Shown: piece after piece, positions 8,931-17,702 of the stretch | Position numbering within the stretch: the first letter of the stretch is position 1 | How the letters are laid out: the number at the start of each line of letters is the position of its first letter | DNA from: Palsa-892 sp035555855 | Lineage (GTDB): Bacteria > Pseudomonadota > Alphaproteobacteria > Rhizobiales > Xanthobacteraceae | Length of the DNA: 64,000 nucleotides | Assembly (NCBI GenBank): GCA_035555855.1 | Contig: DATMGD010000071.1 | Location: 243,661 to 307,660, forward strand | Direction: 5' to 3' | The notes under the pieces: model-generated | Database searches by the model: none | The model's input: only the letters and a program-made list of their open reading frames with translations | What the model was told of the DNA's origin: nothing | Translations under genes and position numbers: made by a program

Positions 8931-10397
8931 TCAGGCTGCGTAGGTGCAGACTGTTTTCAATTCCGAATAGAAGTCGAGCGACCAGCTGCCGCCTTCGCGG
9001 CCGATGCCCGAGCGCTTGAAGCCGCCGAACGCCGCGCGCTCATCGCGCACGCGCCAGCAGTTCACCCACACCGTACCGGCTTCGATCTCGGCCGCGACCC
9101 TGCTCGCGCGCTGCGCGTTTTTGGTCCAGATGGCGGACGCAAGGCCATAGTGCGAATCGTTCACGCGGCGGACAACCTCATCGTCATCGTCGAACACCGA
9201 AACATGCCCGCACGGGCCGAAGACTTCCTTGCGGCAGACATCGGCATCGTCCGGCAAGCCGGTCCAGATCGTCGGCGCAACCCAATAGCCCTTCGCGAAT
9301 GGAGCGGGCATGTCGAGCACATCGCCGCCGGTCACGATATTCGCGCCATCCGCGGCAGCACGGCGGTAAAAATCCAGCACCTTGTCGCGCTGAATATCGC
9401 TGATCGCCGGGCCTAATGTCGTGCTCGCCTCAAGCGGATCGCCGGGAACGAGTTGCTTTGTAAGTGCCGCTAGACGCTCGACAAACGGCTCGAAAATCTT
9501 GCGGTGAACAAAGATGCGCTCGGTTGTCAGGCAAACCTGGCCGCAGTTATCGAACATCGAGCGCACGGTACCCGTAGCGGCAGCCTCGAAATCAGCGTCG
9601 TCAAAAATGACCGCCGCATTCTTCCCGCCAAGCTCGAGCGAAACCGGGCGCGGACCCGTCGCGGCCGCCTTCATGATGGCTTCTCCCGTGCGCGTTTCGC
9701 CCGTGAAGGTGATCGCGCCAATATCGGGGTGCGACACAAGGAAACTGCCGGCCGCGTTATGGCCATGGCCATGAACGACGTTGAGAACGCCGTGCGGCAA
9801 GCCGGCCTCGTGCGCGATCTTGGCAAGCAGGACGGCGGTGCGTGGCGAATGCTCGGATGGCTTCACGACAATGGTGTTGCCGCAAACCAGCGCGGGCGCG
9901 ACTTTCCAAGTCAGCAGCAGCAGCGGCAAATTCCACGGCGCGACAATGCCGATCGTGCCGATCGGCTGGCGCAGGATCGTATTTTGCGCGACGCCGCCGG
10001 CGAGCGTCTTCGTCTCGAATGACTTAAGATGCTCCTCACGAGCGATTGCGGCGAATGAGCGGAAGTTCGCAATGGCGCGGGGAATTTCGATGCTACGCGT
10101 CGCCGTAATCGGCTTTCCGGTATCCCTGATTTCTTCTTCGACGAGTTCGTCGATCCGCTCGTCGAGCTTGTCCGCGAGCCGCTCCAGGAAAGCCGCGCGC
10201 TCCAGCATCGTCGTCTTTTTCCACGGACCCGCGAGCGCCGTGCGCGCCGCTTCGACCGCCCGGTCCACCTGGGCACGATCCGATTCGACTACCCGCGCGA
10301 TGATTTCTCCCGTCGCCGGATAATGTTTCTCGAAATAATCGCGCCCTGCTTCCTCTTTGCCGTCGATAAAACACGACACTTGATGCAAGGAATTCAT
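8931..10397 (-). CDS. NAD(P)+-dependent aldehyde dehydrogenase
   Basis: A 488-residue ALDH-superfamily enzyme that should oxidise an aldehyde to the acid. Visible motifs are PWNLPLLLLTWKVAPAL, FTGETRTGEAIMK (Rossmann nucleotide loop), the general base Glu in LELGGKNAAVIFDDAD, and the nucleophilic Cys in FDNCGQVCLTTERIF. The sequence resembles the 2-hydroxymuconic semialdehyde / betaine aldehyde dehydrogenase group, but substrate is not determinable. The frame is open 27 codons upstream into tctA; the ATG at 10397 gives MNSLHQVSCFIDGKE, a normal family N-terminus, and leaves a 50-nt gap after tctA. It is followed 13 nt later by the ThDP enzyme. Confidence 0.9.
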   Translation of the reverse strand: MNSLHQVSCFIDGKEEAGRDYFEKHYPATGEIIARVVESDRAQVDRAVEAARTALAGPWKKTTMLERAAFLERLADKLDERIDELVEEEIRDTGKPITATRSIEIPRAIANFRSFAAIAREEHLKSFETKTLAGGVAQNTILRQPIGTIGIVAPWNLPLLLLTWKVAPALVCGNTIVVKPSEHSPRTAVLLAKIAHEAGLPHGVLNVVHGHGHNAAGSFLVSHPDIGAITFTGETRTGEAIMKAAATGPRPVSLELGGKNAAVIFDDADFEAAATGTVRSMFDNCGQVCLTTERIFVHRKIFEPFVERLAALTKQLVPGDPLEASTTLGPAISDIQRDKVLDFYRRAAADGANIVTGGDVLDMPAPFAKGYWVAPTIWTGLPDDADVCRKEVFGPCGHVSVFDDDDEVVRRVNDSHYGLASAIWTKNAQRASRVAAEIEAGTVWVNCWRVRDERAAFGGFKRSGIGREGGSWSLDFYSELKTVCTYAA

Positions 10398-10447
10398 CTC
10401 ACACTCGTCATTGCCGGCAGCCGCCGCAAGGGCATGCCGCAAACCGG

Positions 10448-11953
10448 CTAGGTTTCCTTGAAGACCTCGCCGCGCCACCGAACGATCGAAGGCACGGCAA
10501 TGGAAAGCAGCAACGCGGCGCTCATGATCAGCAGCACGAGGCTGATCGGGCGCTCGAAAAACACCATGGCGTTTCCATGCGCCGTGATGAGGCTGCGGCG
10601 GAAATTCTCTTCAAGCATCGGGCCGAGCACGAAGCCCATGAGAAGCGGCGCGGGTTCGGCGTTGAGCTTGCGCAGGATGTAGCCGAGCAGCGTGAAGCCG
10701 ACGGTCATGTAGATGTCGAACGCCGAATTATTCACCGAGAAGACGCCGATCGCGCAGATCACGAGAATGATCAGATAAAGCAACCGATACGGCACCGACA
10801 ACAACTTCACCCAGATGCCGATCATCGGAAGATTGATGATGACGAGCATCAAATTGCCGATGAACATGCTCGCGATCAGCCCCCAGAACAGATCGGGTTG
10901 GCGCGAAATCACCATCGGACCAGGTGCGATACCGTGCAGCGTCAGCGCGCCGATCATCAGCGCCATCGTGGCGCTCGTCGGAATGCCCATGGTGAGAAGC
11001 GGCACGAACGAAGTCTGTGCCGCCGCGTTATTGGCCGATTCCGGCCCTGCGACACCTTCCACCGCTCCGTTGCCGAAGCGCGAAGGGTCTTTCGCCACGC
11101 GCTTTTCCAGCGCATAGGCCGAAAACGCTGCAATTGTTGCACCGCCGCCCGGCAGGATGCCGAAGATGGTGCCAATGAAAGTCCCGCGCATCACGGAAGC
11201 CCACGCCCCCCGCAAGACTTTCATCGAGGGCCAGATGCTATTGATGCGCGAGTGATTGACGACGCGGTCGGATACTTGCTCGAGATTGGCGATCACCTCC
11301 GCAATGCCGAACAAACCCATCACGAGCGCCACGAAGTTGATGCCGTCAGACAGCTCGATCAGGCCGAGAGTCATCCGCGGCTGGCCGGTGTTGATGTCCA
11401 TGCCAACCATTCCGAGCAAGAGGCCCAGGAAGATCATGGCAATGGCTTGAAACATCGAGCCATTGGCGAGAACGACCGCCGAAATGAGACCGAGCACCAT
11501 CAACGAGAAATAATCCGGCGACGCAAACTTCTGCGTCATCAGCGCGAGTGGCGGGCCTGCCATCGCAATCACCAGCGTGCCGATGCAGCCGGCGATAAAG
11601 GAACCGATAGCCGCGACCGCGAGCGCCTCGCCGGCACGGCCCTGCTGAGCCATTTTGTAACCGTCAATCGCCGTGACGACCGAGGTAGATTCACCGGGTA
11701 TGTTGACGAGGATTGCCGTCGTCGAGCCGCCGTATTGCGCGCCGTAATAGATACCGGCGAGCATGATGATTGCGCTGATCGGATTGAGCGCAAACGTGAC
11801 CGGCAACAGCAACGAGATCGTCGCGACCGGGCCCAAACCCGGGAGCACACCGATTAGCGTGCCGCAAACCGTGCCAATCAGGCAAAACAGCAGATTTGTG
11901 GGTGTCGCCGCGACAGCAAAACCGTGCGCGAGAGAAGCGAAGATATCCATCAT
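10448..11953 (-). CDS. Tripartite tricarboxylate transporter large membrane subunit (TctA family), copy 1
   Basis: A 501-residue protein with about 11-12 hydrophobic segments. GTLIGVLPGLGPVATISLLLP near the N-terminus and IYYGAQYGGSTTAILVNIPGE are the signature repeats of TctA (DUF112) proteins. It forms the ion-coupled channel of a TTT-type secondary importer with TctB and a periplasmic TctC receptor. The start codon ATG at 11953 overlaps the tctB stop by 4 nt; a second ATG follows immediately. The operon order is tctC-tctB-tctA, between ubiD and the aldehyde dehydrogenase, which implies uptake of the substrate handled by those enzymes, probably a carboxylic acid. Confidence 0.92.
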   Translation of the reverse strand: MMDIFASLAHGFAVAATPTNLLFCLIGTVCGTLIGVLPGLGPVATISLLLPVTFALNPISAIIMLAGIYYGAQYGGSTTAILVNIPGESTSVVTAIDGYKMAQQGRAGEALAVAAIGSFIAGCIGTLVIAMAGPPLALMTQKFASPDYFSLMVLGLISAVVLANGSMFQAIAMIFLGLLLGMVGMDINTGQPRMTLGLIELSDGINFVALVMGLFGIAEVIANLEQVSDRVVNHSRINSIWPSMKVLRGAWASVMRGTFIGTIFGILPGGGATIAAFSAYALEKRVAKDPSRFGNGAVEGVAGPESANNAAAQTSFVPLLTMGIPTSATMALMIGALTLHGIAPGPMVISRQPDLFWGLIASMFIGNLMLVIINLPMIGIWVKLLSVPYRLLYLIILVICAIGVFSVNNSAFDIYMTVGFTLLGYILRKLNAEPAPLLMGFVLGPMLEENFRRSLITAHGNAMVFFERPISLVLLIMSAALLLSIAVPSIVRWRGEVFKET

Positions 11954-12405
11954 GGCAGCAAACTGACCGGAATCTTGAGGATCCAAACGAACAACACCGA
12001 CGACACGGCAGCCAGCACAGCCGCGAGAACAATGCTCTCGAGAAGACGAGTCTCACGCGATCCGAAATGCGCAACAACGACTTGCGCAAGAATTGCGCAA
12101 ATCAGCCCCGCACGCTCCACCAGCACGCCAAAGAGTGCGAAAGAGAGCAGCACGAAAAACAGGGGCCTCAGATAAATCGTATCGACCGCAGACCCGCCTG
12201 ACAGAACACCCTTGACGATCAGGACAAGCCCCATGCCGAGCAAAATGAGGGCGAGACCGAGCGGAAAATAGCCCGATCCCATTTGCAGAACCGTTCCGAT
12301 TTCGAGCGTGCGAATGTAAAACAGAGCGAAGATGGCGATGCCGGACAGCAGCACTCCTGAAAAGAAGTCGACATTCCCCCGCCAGGCCAATGGCTTCATC
12401 GTCAT
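11950..12405 (-). CDS. Tripartite tricarboxylate transporter small membrane subunit (TctB family), copy 1
   Basis: A 151-residue protein with four hydrophobic segments, matching the TctB family in size and topology. GTVLQMGSGYFPLGLALILLGMGL, with the MGSGYFP-type motif, is the most conserved part and is also seen in the second TctB of this window. It is the small membrane subunit that partners TctA. The start at 12405 (MTMKPLAWRG) was chosen over an upstream in-frame Met at 12435; a start two codons later is also possible. It overlaps tctA by 4 nt and follows the receptor gene by 76 nt. Confidence 0.85.
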   Translation of the reverse strand: MTMKPLAWRGNVDFFSGVLLSGIAIFALFYIRTLEIGTVLQMGSGYFPLGLALILLGMGLVLIVKGVLSGGSAVDTIYLRPLFFVLLSFALFGVLVERAGLICAILAQVVVAHFGSRETRLLESIVLAAVLAAVSSVLFVWILKIPVSLLP

Positions 12406-12481
12406 CTCCGGCGCGGAGAGCAACTCTCCGCGCATCGTTCAGGGATTAGGCAGCAACACCGCCGGATGCGGTGTCACTCAT

Positions 12482-13444
12482 TTACTTGCCCGAAATTTCC
12501 TTGAGCAGCGTCTTCCACTGCTCGACTTCCTGATTGATCTGCGTCTGGAAGCCGTCCGGGGTCGTAAACACAGTCGACGCACCGATCACCGCCATCTGCT
12601 TTTTGACCTCGGGGTCCGCCGCCATTTTCTTGTAAACGGCCGAGAGCTTCTGAACGATGTCCTCGGACGTACCGGCGGGCGCCATCACGCCATTCCAGGA
12701 TTCGACGTTATAATTCGACAGAACGCCAATCTTTTCGGCGATAGTCGGGAGCTGCGGCGCAAATTCGCTGCGGTTCTTCGAGGTGATGGCAAGCGCCTTC
12801 ACCGTTTTGGCTTCGATCTGCGGCAGCGCGTCAGTCATATTGGTGAAAGTCAGATTGACCTCGCCCGACACGACGGCTGCCGTCGCCGGCGCGCCGCCCT
12901 TGAACGGAACATGGACCATCTTGGTGCCGGTGCGCGCTTCGAAAAGCGCAACGGAGAAATACATCAGGCCGCCCGCTCCGCTCGAACCGAAATTCAGTTT
13001 CCCGGGGTTCGCCTTTGCGTAAGTGACCAGGTCCTCGATTGAATTAATCGGCAGCGACGGGTTCACGATGACCGTTTGCGGAATCGTGCTGACGATGCTG
13101 ATCGGCCGGAAGCTCTTCAGCGGATCGTAAGACGTCTTCTGCGCAACCGGCGCGACGGAAACCGCACCAACGCTGCACATGCAAATCGTGTAACCGTCGT
13201 TCGGCGACTTCGAGAGGAAGTCGGTGCCGACAATGCCGCCACCGCCCGCGCGGTTTTCGACAACGATCGGCTGCCCTAATTCCTTCTCCATGAAACGCGC
13301 AGTGATGCGCGAAACGCCGTCGGTATATCCGCCCGGCGCGTAAGGAACGACAAGCTTGATCGGCTTGCTTGGCCAGGTATCTGCCGACGCCGAGCCGCAA
13401 AACAGCGCTGCGATGGAAATGACAGCAAGAGCAATTTTCTTCAT
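12482..13444 (-). CDS. TctC/Bug-family periplasmic substrate-binding protein, copy 1
   Basis: A 320-residue secreted receptor. The first 21 residues (MKKIALAVISIAALFCGSASA) are a clear Sec signal peptide. The mature part has the Bug motifs WPSKPIKLVVPYAPGG near its start, VVENRAGGGGIVGTDF, and NFGSSGAGGLMYFSVALFE. Bug proteins bind small carboxylates or amides in the periplasm and deliver them to TctAB. A strong ribosome site (AGGGGG) precedes the ATG. It lies 47 nt after ubiD and directly upstream of tctB and tctA, so it is the receptor of that transporter. Its ligand cannot be inferred from sequence. Confidence 0.93.
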   Translation of the reverse strand: MKKIALAVISIAALFCGSASADTWPSKPIKLVVPYAPGGYTDGVSRITARFMEKELGQPIVVENRAGGGGIVGTDFLSKSPNDGYTICMCSVGAVSVAPVAQKTSYDPLKSFRPISIVSTIPQTVIVNPSLPINSIEDLVTYAKANPGKLNFGSSGAGGLMYFSVALFEARTGTKMVHVPFKGGAPATAAVVSGEVNLTFTNMTDALPQIEAKTVKALAITSKNRSEFAPQLPTIAEKIGVLSNYNVESWNGVMAPAGTSEDIVQKLSAVYKKMAADPEVKKQMAVIGASTVFTTPDGFQTQINQEVEQWKTLLKEISGK

Positions 13445-13491
13445 CGAATACCCCCTGAGACGTGTTTTATCTGCTTGTTCGCGTGGCCCGC

Positions 13492-14901
13492 TTAAGAAAG
13501 GCCCATGGTTTTCAGCGCCGCCGCTGGGTCAGCGCTAAATGTTTCTTCCTTGACTTCAGTCGGCGCAAATTCGACGCGGCGGAATTTCGCCTGATCTTCA
13601 AACGGTATGGTCGCGTCGATACCCAGCTTCGCCCGGACGCCTTCCTTGCTGACGCGCACATATTCATGGCCTCTGGCAGCAGGAATAATGACGAGGTCAG
13701 TCGAGGCTTCCATGCGCGTTGCGACGGCATATTCAACGTCATGGACGTCGCGAATATCGATATCGTCATCGACGACCGTCACGAGGTCGAGATCCTTCAG
13801 CGCGCCAAAAGCGGCAAGCATAGCGTTCCGCTGCAAGCCATTATGCTGGCGGCCGGTTTTCTTGACCTGAATCACCGCGTGGAAGCGATGCAGACCGCCC
13901 GCCGTCATCTCGGCGTCGACGACGATGGGAATTGCCGACTGCAACACCTTCAGCAAGCTCGCTTCGAGCACATATTTGCGAAGCATGACCGTCTCGCGCC
14001 CGAAGCCATTGATGACATGATAGATCGGCTTCGTGCGATGCGTGACAGCGGTGATCTGCAAAACCGGCGCATCGGCGGCCGGAGCCGCAAAACCGATGAA
14101 CTCGCCAAACGGACCTTCCGGAGCGACTTCGTTCGCAAGAATTTTGCCCTCTAAAACGAATTCGCTTTCCGCGGGGATCAGAAGATCCTGCGACACGCCC
14201 TTTACGACCGAAAGCGCCTTGCCCGTCAGACCGCCAGCGACCGCAAGCTCGTCCGCCGTCTCCGGCATCTGAGAGCCCATCGTCGCCGCCGTGAAATGCA
14301 GGGCGAGATCGGTGCCGATGCAAACCGCCACCGGCAAATCCTGACCCTTCTGCTGGGCACGCTCAAACGCAAGACGCAAATGCCGGCCGAGATCCAGCTT
14401 GATCGCGACACGATCAGGCCCGATGAGCTGCAGCCGGTGATAGGAAGCATTGTAGATCCCCGTCACCGGGTCCTTCACCACGACAATACCTGCGGTGATG
14501 TATCGCCCTGCATCGGAAGGAGCGTGATAGAGCGCGGGCAGCAGGCGGCCGATATCGAAGCCGCTCTTCAGCACTACCTCTTGCGCAGGCGCTTTCGCGA
14601 CAAGCGCGGGCTCGATCGGCGCATTCATCGCGCGTTGGATAAGACCGCGAATGCCATTGAAGTCGAGACCAAAAGCCGCCTCGCAATTCTCGCGCGAGCT
14701 CAACAAGTTGCCGATCAACGGCGTCGGATTATCCTTGATCGCAGAGAACAGGATTGCCTCGCGGCCATCGAACTTTTTGAGGATCGCGGCCGCTTCGAGA
14801 TGCTGATCGACCGGCTTGTCGCAGGTTAGCAGGCGCTTGTTCTTCGCCAGCCGCGAGAGCGCGGAACGGAAGCTTGTATCGAGAACCTTGGACTGCATCA
14901 T
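13492..14901 (-). CDS. UbiD-family prenyl-FMN-dependent (de)carboxylase
   Basis: A 469-residue UbiD-family protein. Family features include ENCEAAFGLDFNGIRGLI, YITAGIVVVKDPVTGIYNASYHRLQ (cofactor and metal region), the catalytic stretch EGPFGEFIGFAAP with the conserved acidic residues, and HRTKPIYHVINGFGRE. These enzymes reversibly decarboxylate aromatic, heteroaromatic or alpha,beta-unsaturated acids. Ubiquinone-pathway UbiD is usually somewhat longer, and this gene sits beside a transporter and catabolic enzymes, so a catabolic decarboxylase is favoured. A 206-nt gap upstream contains a TAGCT-N9-AGCTA palindrome, so it may have its own promoter. The start is the first of two adjacent ATGs behind a GAGAAG site. 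Confidence 0.9.
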   Translation of the reverse strand: MMQSKVLDTSFRSALSRLAKNKRLLTCDKPVDQHLEAAAILKKFDGREAILFSAIKDNPTPLIGNLLSSRENCEAAFGLDFNGIRGLIQRAMNAPIEPALVAKAPAQEVVLKSGFDIGRLLPALYHAPSDAGRYITAGIVVVKDPVTGIYNASYHRLQLIGPDRVAIKLDLGRHLRLAFERAQQKGQDLPVAVCIGTDLALHFTAATMGSQMPETADELAVAGGLTGKALSVVKGVSQDLLIPAESEFVLEGKILANEVAPEGPFGEFIGFAAPAADAPVLQITAVTHRTKPIYHVINGFGRETVMLRKYVLEASLLKVLQSAIPIVVDAEMTAGGLHRFHAVIQVKKTGRQHNGLQRNAMLAAFGALKDLDLVTVVDDDIDIRDVHDVEYAVATRMEASTDLVIIPAARGHEYVRVSKEGVRAKLGIDATIPFEDQAKFRRVEFAPTEVKEETFSADPAAALKTMGLS

Positions 14902-14989
14902 CTTCTCGGTTCTCCAAACCCTGCGTTGCGGAAGTTCCGGTAGAAGCGGCCGCCAAGCTTCCTGTTAGCGGCCAAAAATACAAAAAAAT

Positions 14990-15012
14990 CATAGCTAAGT
15001 GACAAAGCTAGT
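14990..15012. promoter_or_regulatory. Putative MarR operator O2, upstream of ubiD
   Basis: The sequence has the form ATAGCT-AAGTG-ACAAAGCTAG, an imperfect palindrome with GCT(AA)-N5-AAAGC spacing. By eye it matches 16 of 23 positions of the perfect palindrome at 17571-17593. It lies about 90 bp upstream of the ubiD start in the 206-nt gap after the cupin gene. The simplest reading is a second, weaker binding site for the MarR regulator encoded at 19835-20413. Nothing else of note was seen in this gap. Confidence 0.5.
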
Positions 15013-15107
15013 CAAGCCTAGCTACGAGGCACAGCGTGATCGAAAACCTCGCGCACCGCAATAACGATAAGCGAGGTGGAAGCATCGATCACGCAAGCGA
15101 CCCCTGA

Positions 15108-15488
15108 TCACACGGGATCGAAATAGTGGATCTCCATCAGGAGACACCCGTTTTCCGATTTGAATGGACCGTGAAACGCCCCGGGCGGCCGGCAGGCGTA
15201 AGTGTGCGGCTTGAAGGATTGCCCGCCCTTGCCGCTCTCGTCGTTGCCAACCGTAAGGTCGCCCGAGAAAAGAAACACCTCTTCCCAGTATTCGTGCACG
15301 AAGGGTTTCGTCGTGTAAACGCCGGGCGCGAAGCGCAGAAGGCGCGTGCGGCTGCCCCGCTTGTTCTTTTCATCCAGCGCACCCGACAGAATTTTCTGCT
15401 GGATACCCGCCGGATATCCCGGCGGCGTTTCCCACCCGTTGGCCATATCGAGTGTATGGAATTCGTCATGAGCCTTGTTGACTGCCAT
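15108..15488 (-). CDS. Small cupin-domain protein
   Basis: A 126-residue protein. RLLRFAPGVYTTKPFVHEYWEEVFLFSGDLTVGN followed later by ACRPPGAFHGPFKSENGCLLMEI is a single cupin beta-barrel: one motif with H, E and E and a second motif with H in PPGAFHGPF, so metal-binding residues appear present. It resembles ChrR-like cupins, which may bind metal and act as small dioxygenases, hydrolases or sensors; no reaction is assigned. The ATG at 15488 has a CGGAGAAG site upstream and begins 14 nt after the monooxygenase stop, which supports co-transcription. The open frame extends further upstream but only into the neighbour. Confidence 0.75.
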   Translation of the reverse strand: MAVNKAHDEFHTLDMANGWETPPGYPAGIQQKILSGALDEKNKRGSRTRLLRFAPGVYTTKPFVHEYWEEVFLFSGDLTVGNDESGKGGQSFKPHTYACRPPGAFHGPFKSENGCLLMEIHYFDPV

Positions 15489-15502
15489 TGCACTTCTCCG
15501 AA

Positions 15503-16993
15503 TTAAGCAACTGAGCGAGACGGCTTGCCGGAGCCCGCGAGGTCGTCCGAAATATCGTAGCTCGCCAGCATCCGATCGAGCAGCGACGAAGCGGATTTCC
15601 AATCATACGTGCGGAAGGCATGGCCCTTTGTGACGAAGGTCGCACCCGCGAAGAACATCTCGTACTGCGAATGGCGCGACGCAAATTCCGAGCCGACCGC
15701 ATCCCACGCCAGCTTGTAGAATTTCACCTTGTCGGCAGCATTCGCGGCGGGCGATTGCTGCGTTTTCTCGATCAGCTTCGCGAGTTCGGGATTGCTGAAA
15801 TCCTTGACCGAGGACGGCAGCATGATCAGACCGCCGCCGGCGAGTTCGCGCAGCGTGTTGTTGATCTTGGCGTAAAGCTGCTGAGTAAGCACCTGCGCCG
15901 AATAAAGCATCTGGCGATCGGGCACGAAGTAAGCGCCACGCTGCTGGCCTTTAGCTTCCATTGCAGTAACCAGCGCCTCAACCATGCTGACTTCGGCAGC
16001 GAGTTGTCCGAGCATCTCCCGCACCTGCGGGAAGCCGACGATGCCGTTGGTCTCGGCGGTGCGAAGTGCAATCCCGGCGAGGAATTTCAGCTTCACCGAG
16101 AGACGGATCATCGCCTGATAGTTCTGATAAACATGCGCCGGCGTCGCGTGGAACTGCTTCTGGCACATCTCGATGCTGTCGACGATGAAGACGCGATCCC
16201 AGGGCACTTTCACGTCGTCGAAATAAAGGACGGCATCGTTCTCGTCGAAACGGCTTGCCAACGGATTGTCGAAAACCGACGGCGCCGCCGCTTCGTAAGA
16301 TTTGCGCGACAGAATCTTCAGCCCTTTGATATTCATCGGCACGGCGAAGGAAATCGCATATCGCTCGTCACCCGGCTGCAGCGGCTGAATGCAGGTGACA
16401 AACACCTCGTTTGCCATGATGCCGCCGGTCGCCAGCATCTTCGCACCGCGCACGGTGATGCCTTCCGCGTCGCGATCGACGACGCCCGCCGACAGGAACG
16501 GATCGGCCTGCTGCGCCGCCGTCTTCGAGCGATCGGCCTGCGGGTTGATGATGACGTAAGTCAGATAAAGATCGTTATCGCGCGCATAGCGATAATAATC
16601 GGCGAGCGCCTTGGCGCGCTTCGGGTCGTAAGCCTCGAAGACCTCACGGCCCATATACATTCCGGCAATGCACGACGCGACGTGATCGGGCGCACGGCCC
16701 ATGAAACCCGCATGCAGTTCGGTCCACGCCTCGAGGCCCTTGCGGCGCTTGACGAGTTCCTCATAGGAGCCCGGAAGCTCCCAGATACGGTTGGCGCGCG
16801 TCTTGGTATCGGTTTCGAAAGTCATCAGATCGCGGTTTTCGGGCGCACTCTGAAAATCGAACATCTTGCCGATCGAACCCACCGCTCCGCGATAGGCAGG
16901 GTGCGTCGTCGGATCGCTGATCCGCTGACCGTCGAGATAGATTTCGCGCCCGTCGCGAAGACTGGCGATATGTTGCGCACCGGTTTTGATCAT
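15503..16993 (-). CDS. HpaB-family flavin-dependent monooxygenase (oxygenase component)
   Basis: A 496-residue member of the 4-hydroxyphenylacetate 3-hydroxylase (HpaB/PvcC) family. Visible segments are RDGREIYLDGQRISDPTTHPAYRG at the N-terminus, YVIINPQADRSKTAAQQ, ITVRGAKMLATGGIMANEVFV, and FDDVKVPWDRVFIVDS, all parts of the acyl-CoA-dehydrogenase-like fold used to bind reduced FADH2. These enzymes hydroxylate phenols or related rings using FADH2 delivered by a separate reductase, which is encoded immediately upstream. The substrate may differ from 4-hydroxyphenylacetate, because no homoprotocatechuate pathway genes are present. ATG at 16993 was preferred over an upstream in-frame start inside hpaC. 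Confidence 0.9.
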   Translation of the reverse strand: MIKTGAQHIASLRDGREIYLDGQRISDPTTHPAYRGAVGSIGKMFDFQSAPENRDLMTFETDTKTRANRIWELPGSYEELVKRRKGLEAWTELHAGFMGRAPDHVASCIAGMYMGREVFEAYDPKRAKALADYYRYARDNDLYLTYVIINPQADRSKTAAQQADPFLSAGVVDRDAEGITVRGAKMLATGGIMANEVFVTCIQPLQPGDERYAISFAVPMNIKGLKILSRKSYEAAAPSVFDNPLASRFDENDAVLYFDDVKVPWDRVFIVDSIEMCQKQFHATPAHVYQNYQAMIRLSVKLKFLAGIALRTAETNGIVGFPQVREMLGQLAAEVSMVEALVTAMEAKGQQRGAYFVPDRQMLYSAQVLTQQLYAKINNTLRELAGGGLIMLPSSVKDFSNPELAKLIEKTQQSPAANAADKVKFYKLAWDAVGSEFASRHSQYEMFFAGATFVTKGHAFRTYDWKSASSLLDRMLASYDISDDLAGSGKPSRSVA

Positions 16994-17022
16994 TGTTTCC
17001 CCTCGAATTTCCAGTCTTCGAT

Positions 17023-17553
17023 TCAGTAATGCATCGGTAGCGGCCACTCGGGGCTGCTTTCCTGTTTAGCCAAGGCTCGATAGGCGCCGCGAAAAAAGAC
17101 CAGCGGCTCGTTTGCCGGGTCGACTGTGAAGCGCACGACGCGGCCGACAAAAATCAAATGGTCGCCACCATCATACTGCGCATACGGCTCGCACTCGAAA
17201 TGGGCGAGCGCGCCGGAAATCAAAGGCGCCGCGCAATGCCCGAGCGTATGCTCGACGGCCATCCATTTATCGCCAAGTGCCTTGGCGAACTTGTTCGACA
17301 GATGCTCCTGGTCCCGCCCCAGAATATTGACGGCGTAACCCTTGGCTTCCGACATCGCCGGAAGACTAAAGGCCTTCCGGTCGATCGAGAACAGCACCAG
17401 CGGGGGATCGACGGAAACGGAATTGAACGAGCTCATCGTCAACCCGATCACGCTGCCGTCCGCCGCCTTCGCGGTGATGACAGCAACGCCGGTCGCAAAC
17501 TGGCCCAGCGCCCGGCGGAACGCCTTCGCGTCCTGCTCTGCCATACCGGCCAT
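17023..17553 (-). CDS. Flavin reductase (HpaC-like reductase component)
   Basis: A 176-residue flavin-reductase-domain protein. FRRALGQFATGVAVITAKAADGSVIGLTMSSFNSVSVDPPLVLFSI is the classic N-terminal half of NAD(P)H:FMN/FAD oxidoreductases of two-component monooxygenases; SLPAMSEAKGYAVNIL and GGDHLIFVGRVV follow. It should supply free reduced flavin to the HpaB-type oxygenase that starts 29 nt after its stop. ATG at 17553 is supported by a GGGAG site; GTG at 17568 is an alternative. It is the first gene of the minus-strand operon, with a perfect palindromic operator 18 bp upstream. Confidence 0.9.
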   Translation of the reverse strand: MAGMAEQDAKAFRRALGQFATGVAVITAKAADGSVIGLTMSSFNSVSVDPPLVLFSIDRKAFSLPAMSEAKGYAVNILGRDQEHLSNKFAKALGDKWMAVEHTLGHCAAPLISGALAHFECEPYAQYDGGDHLIFVGRVVRFTVDPANEPLVFFRGAYRALAKQESSPEWPLPMHY

Positions 17554-17570
17554 TCGTTCTCCCTGCACTT

Positions 17571-17593
17571 TATAGCTTTATTACAAAGCTATA
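17571..17593. promoter_or_regulatory. Putative MarR operator O1 between the monooxygenase operon and the amidase
   Basis: A perfect inverted repeat: TATAGCTTT, then ATTAC, then AAAGCTATA (9-bp arms, 5-bp spacer). It lies in the 149-nt divergent intergenic region, 18 bp before the flavin reductase start and about 110 bp before the amidase start. The AT-rich palindrome with arms one helical turn apart is typical of MarR-family operators, and a MarR gene is encoded 2.2 kb away. Related sites with the same GCTTT-N5-AAAGC spacing occur near 14990, 19800 and 26582. One protein bound here could control both directions. Confidence 0.65.
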
Positions 17594-17702
17594 CCATAGA
17601 GACACTGCCAGACCTGTCAAGAACAGCACGATCGGTCGGCACAACATTGTTGGAGAGACACGCGCTCGCTATAGGTGTTTCTCGAACCAGGACAAAAACA
17701 GA

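Noticed and set aside
10577..11857. A 426-codon plus-strand frame opposite tctA
   Set aside because: Composition (Arg, His, Asp, Gln runs) is typical of antisense; TctA on the other strand is beyond doubt.
15620..17029. A 469-codon plus-strand frame opposite the HpaB-type gene
   Set aside because: No recognisable domain; the minus-strand monooxygenase explains the sequence.
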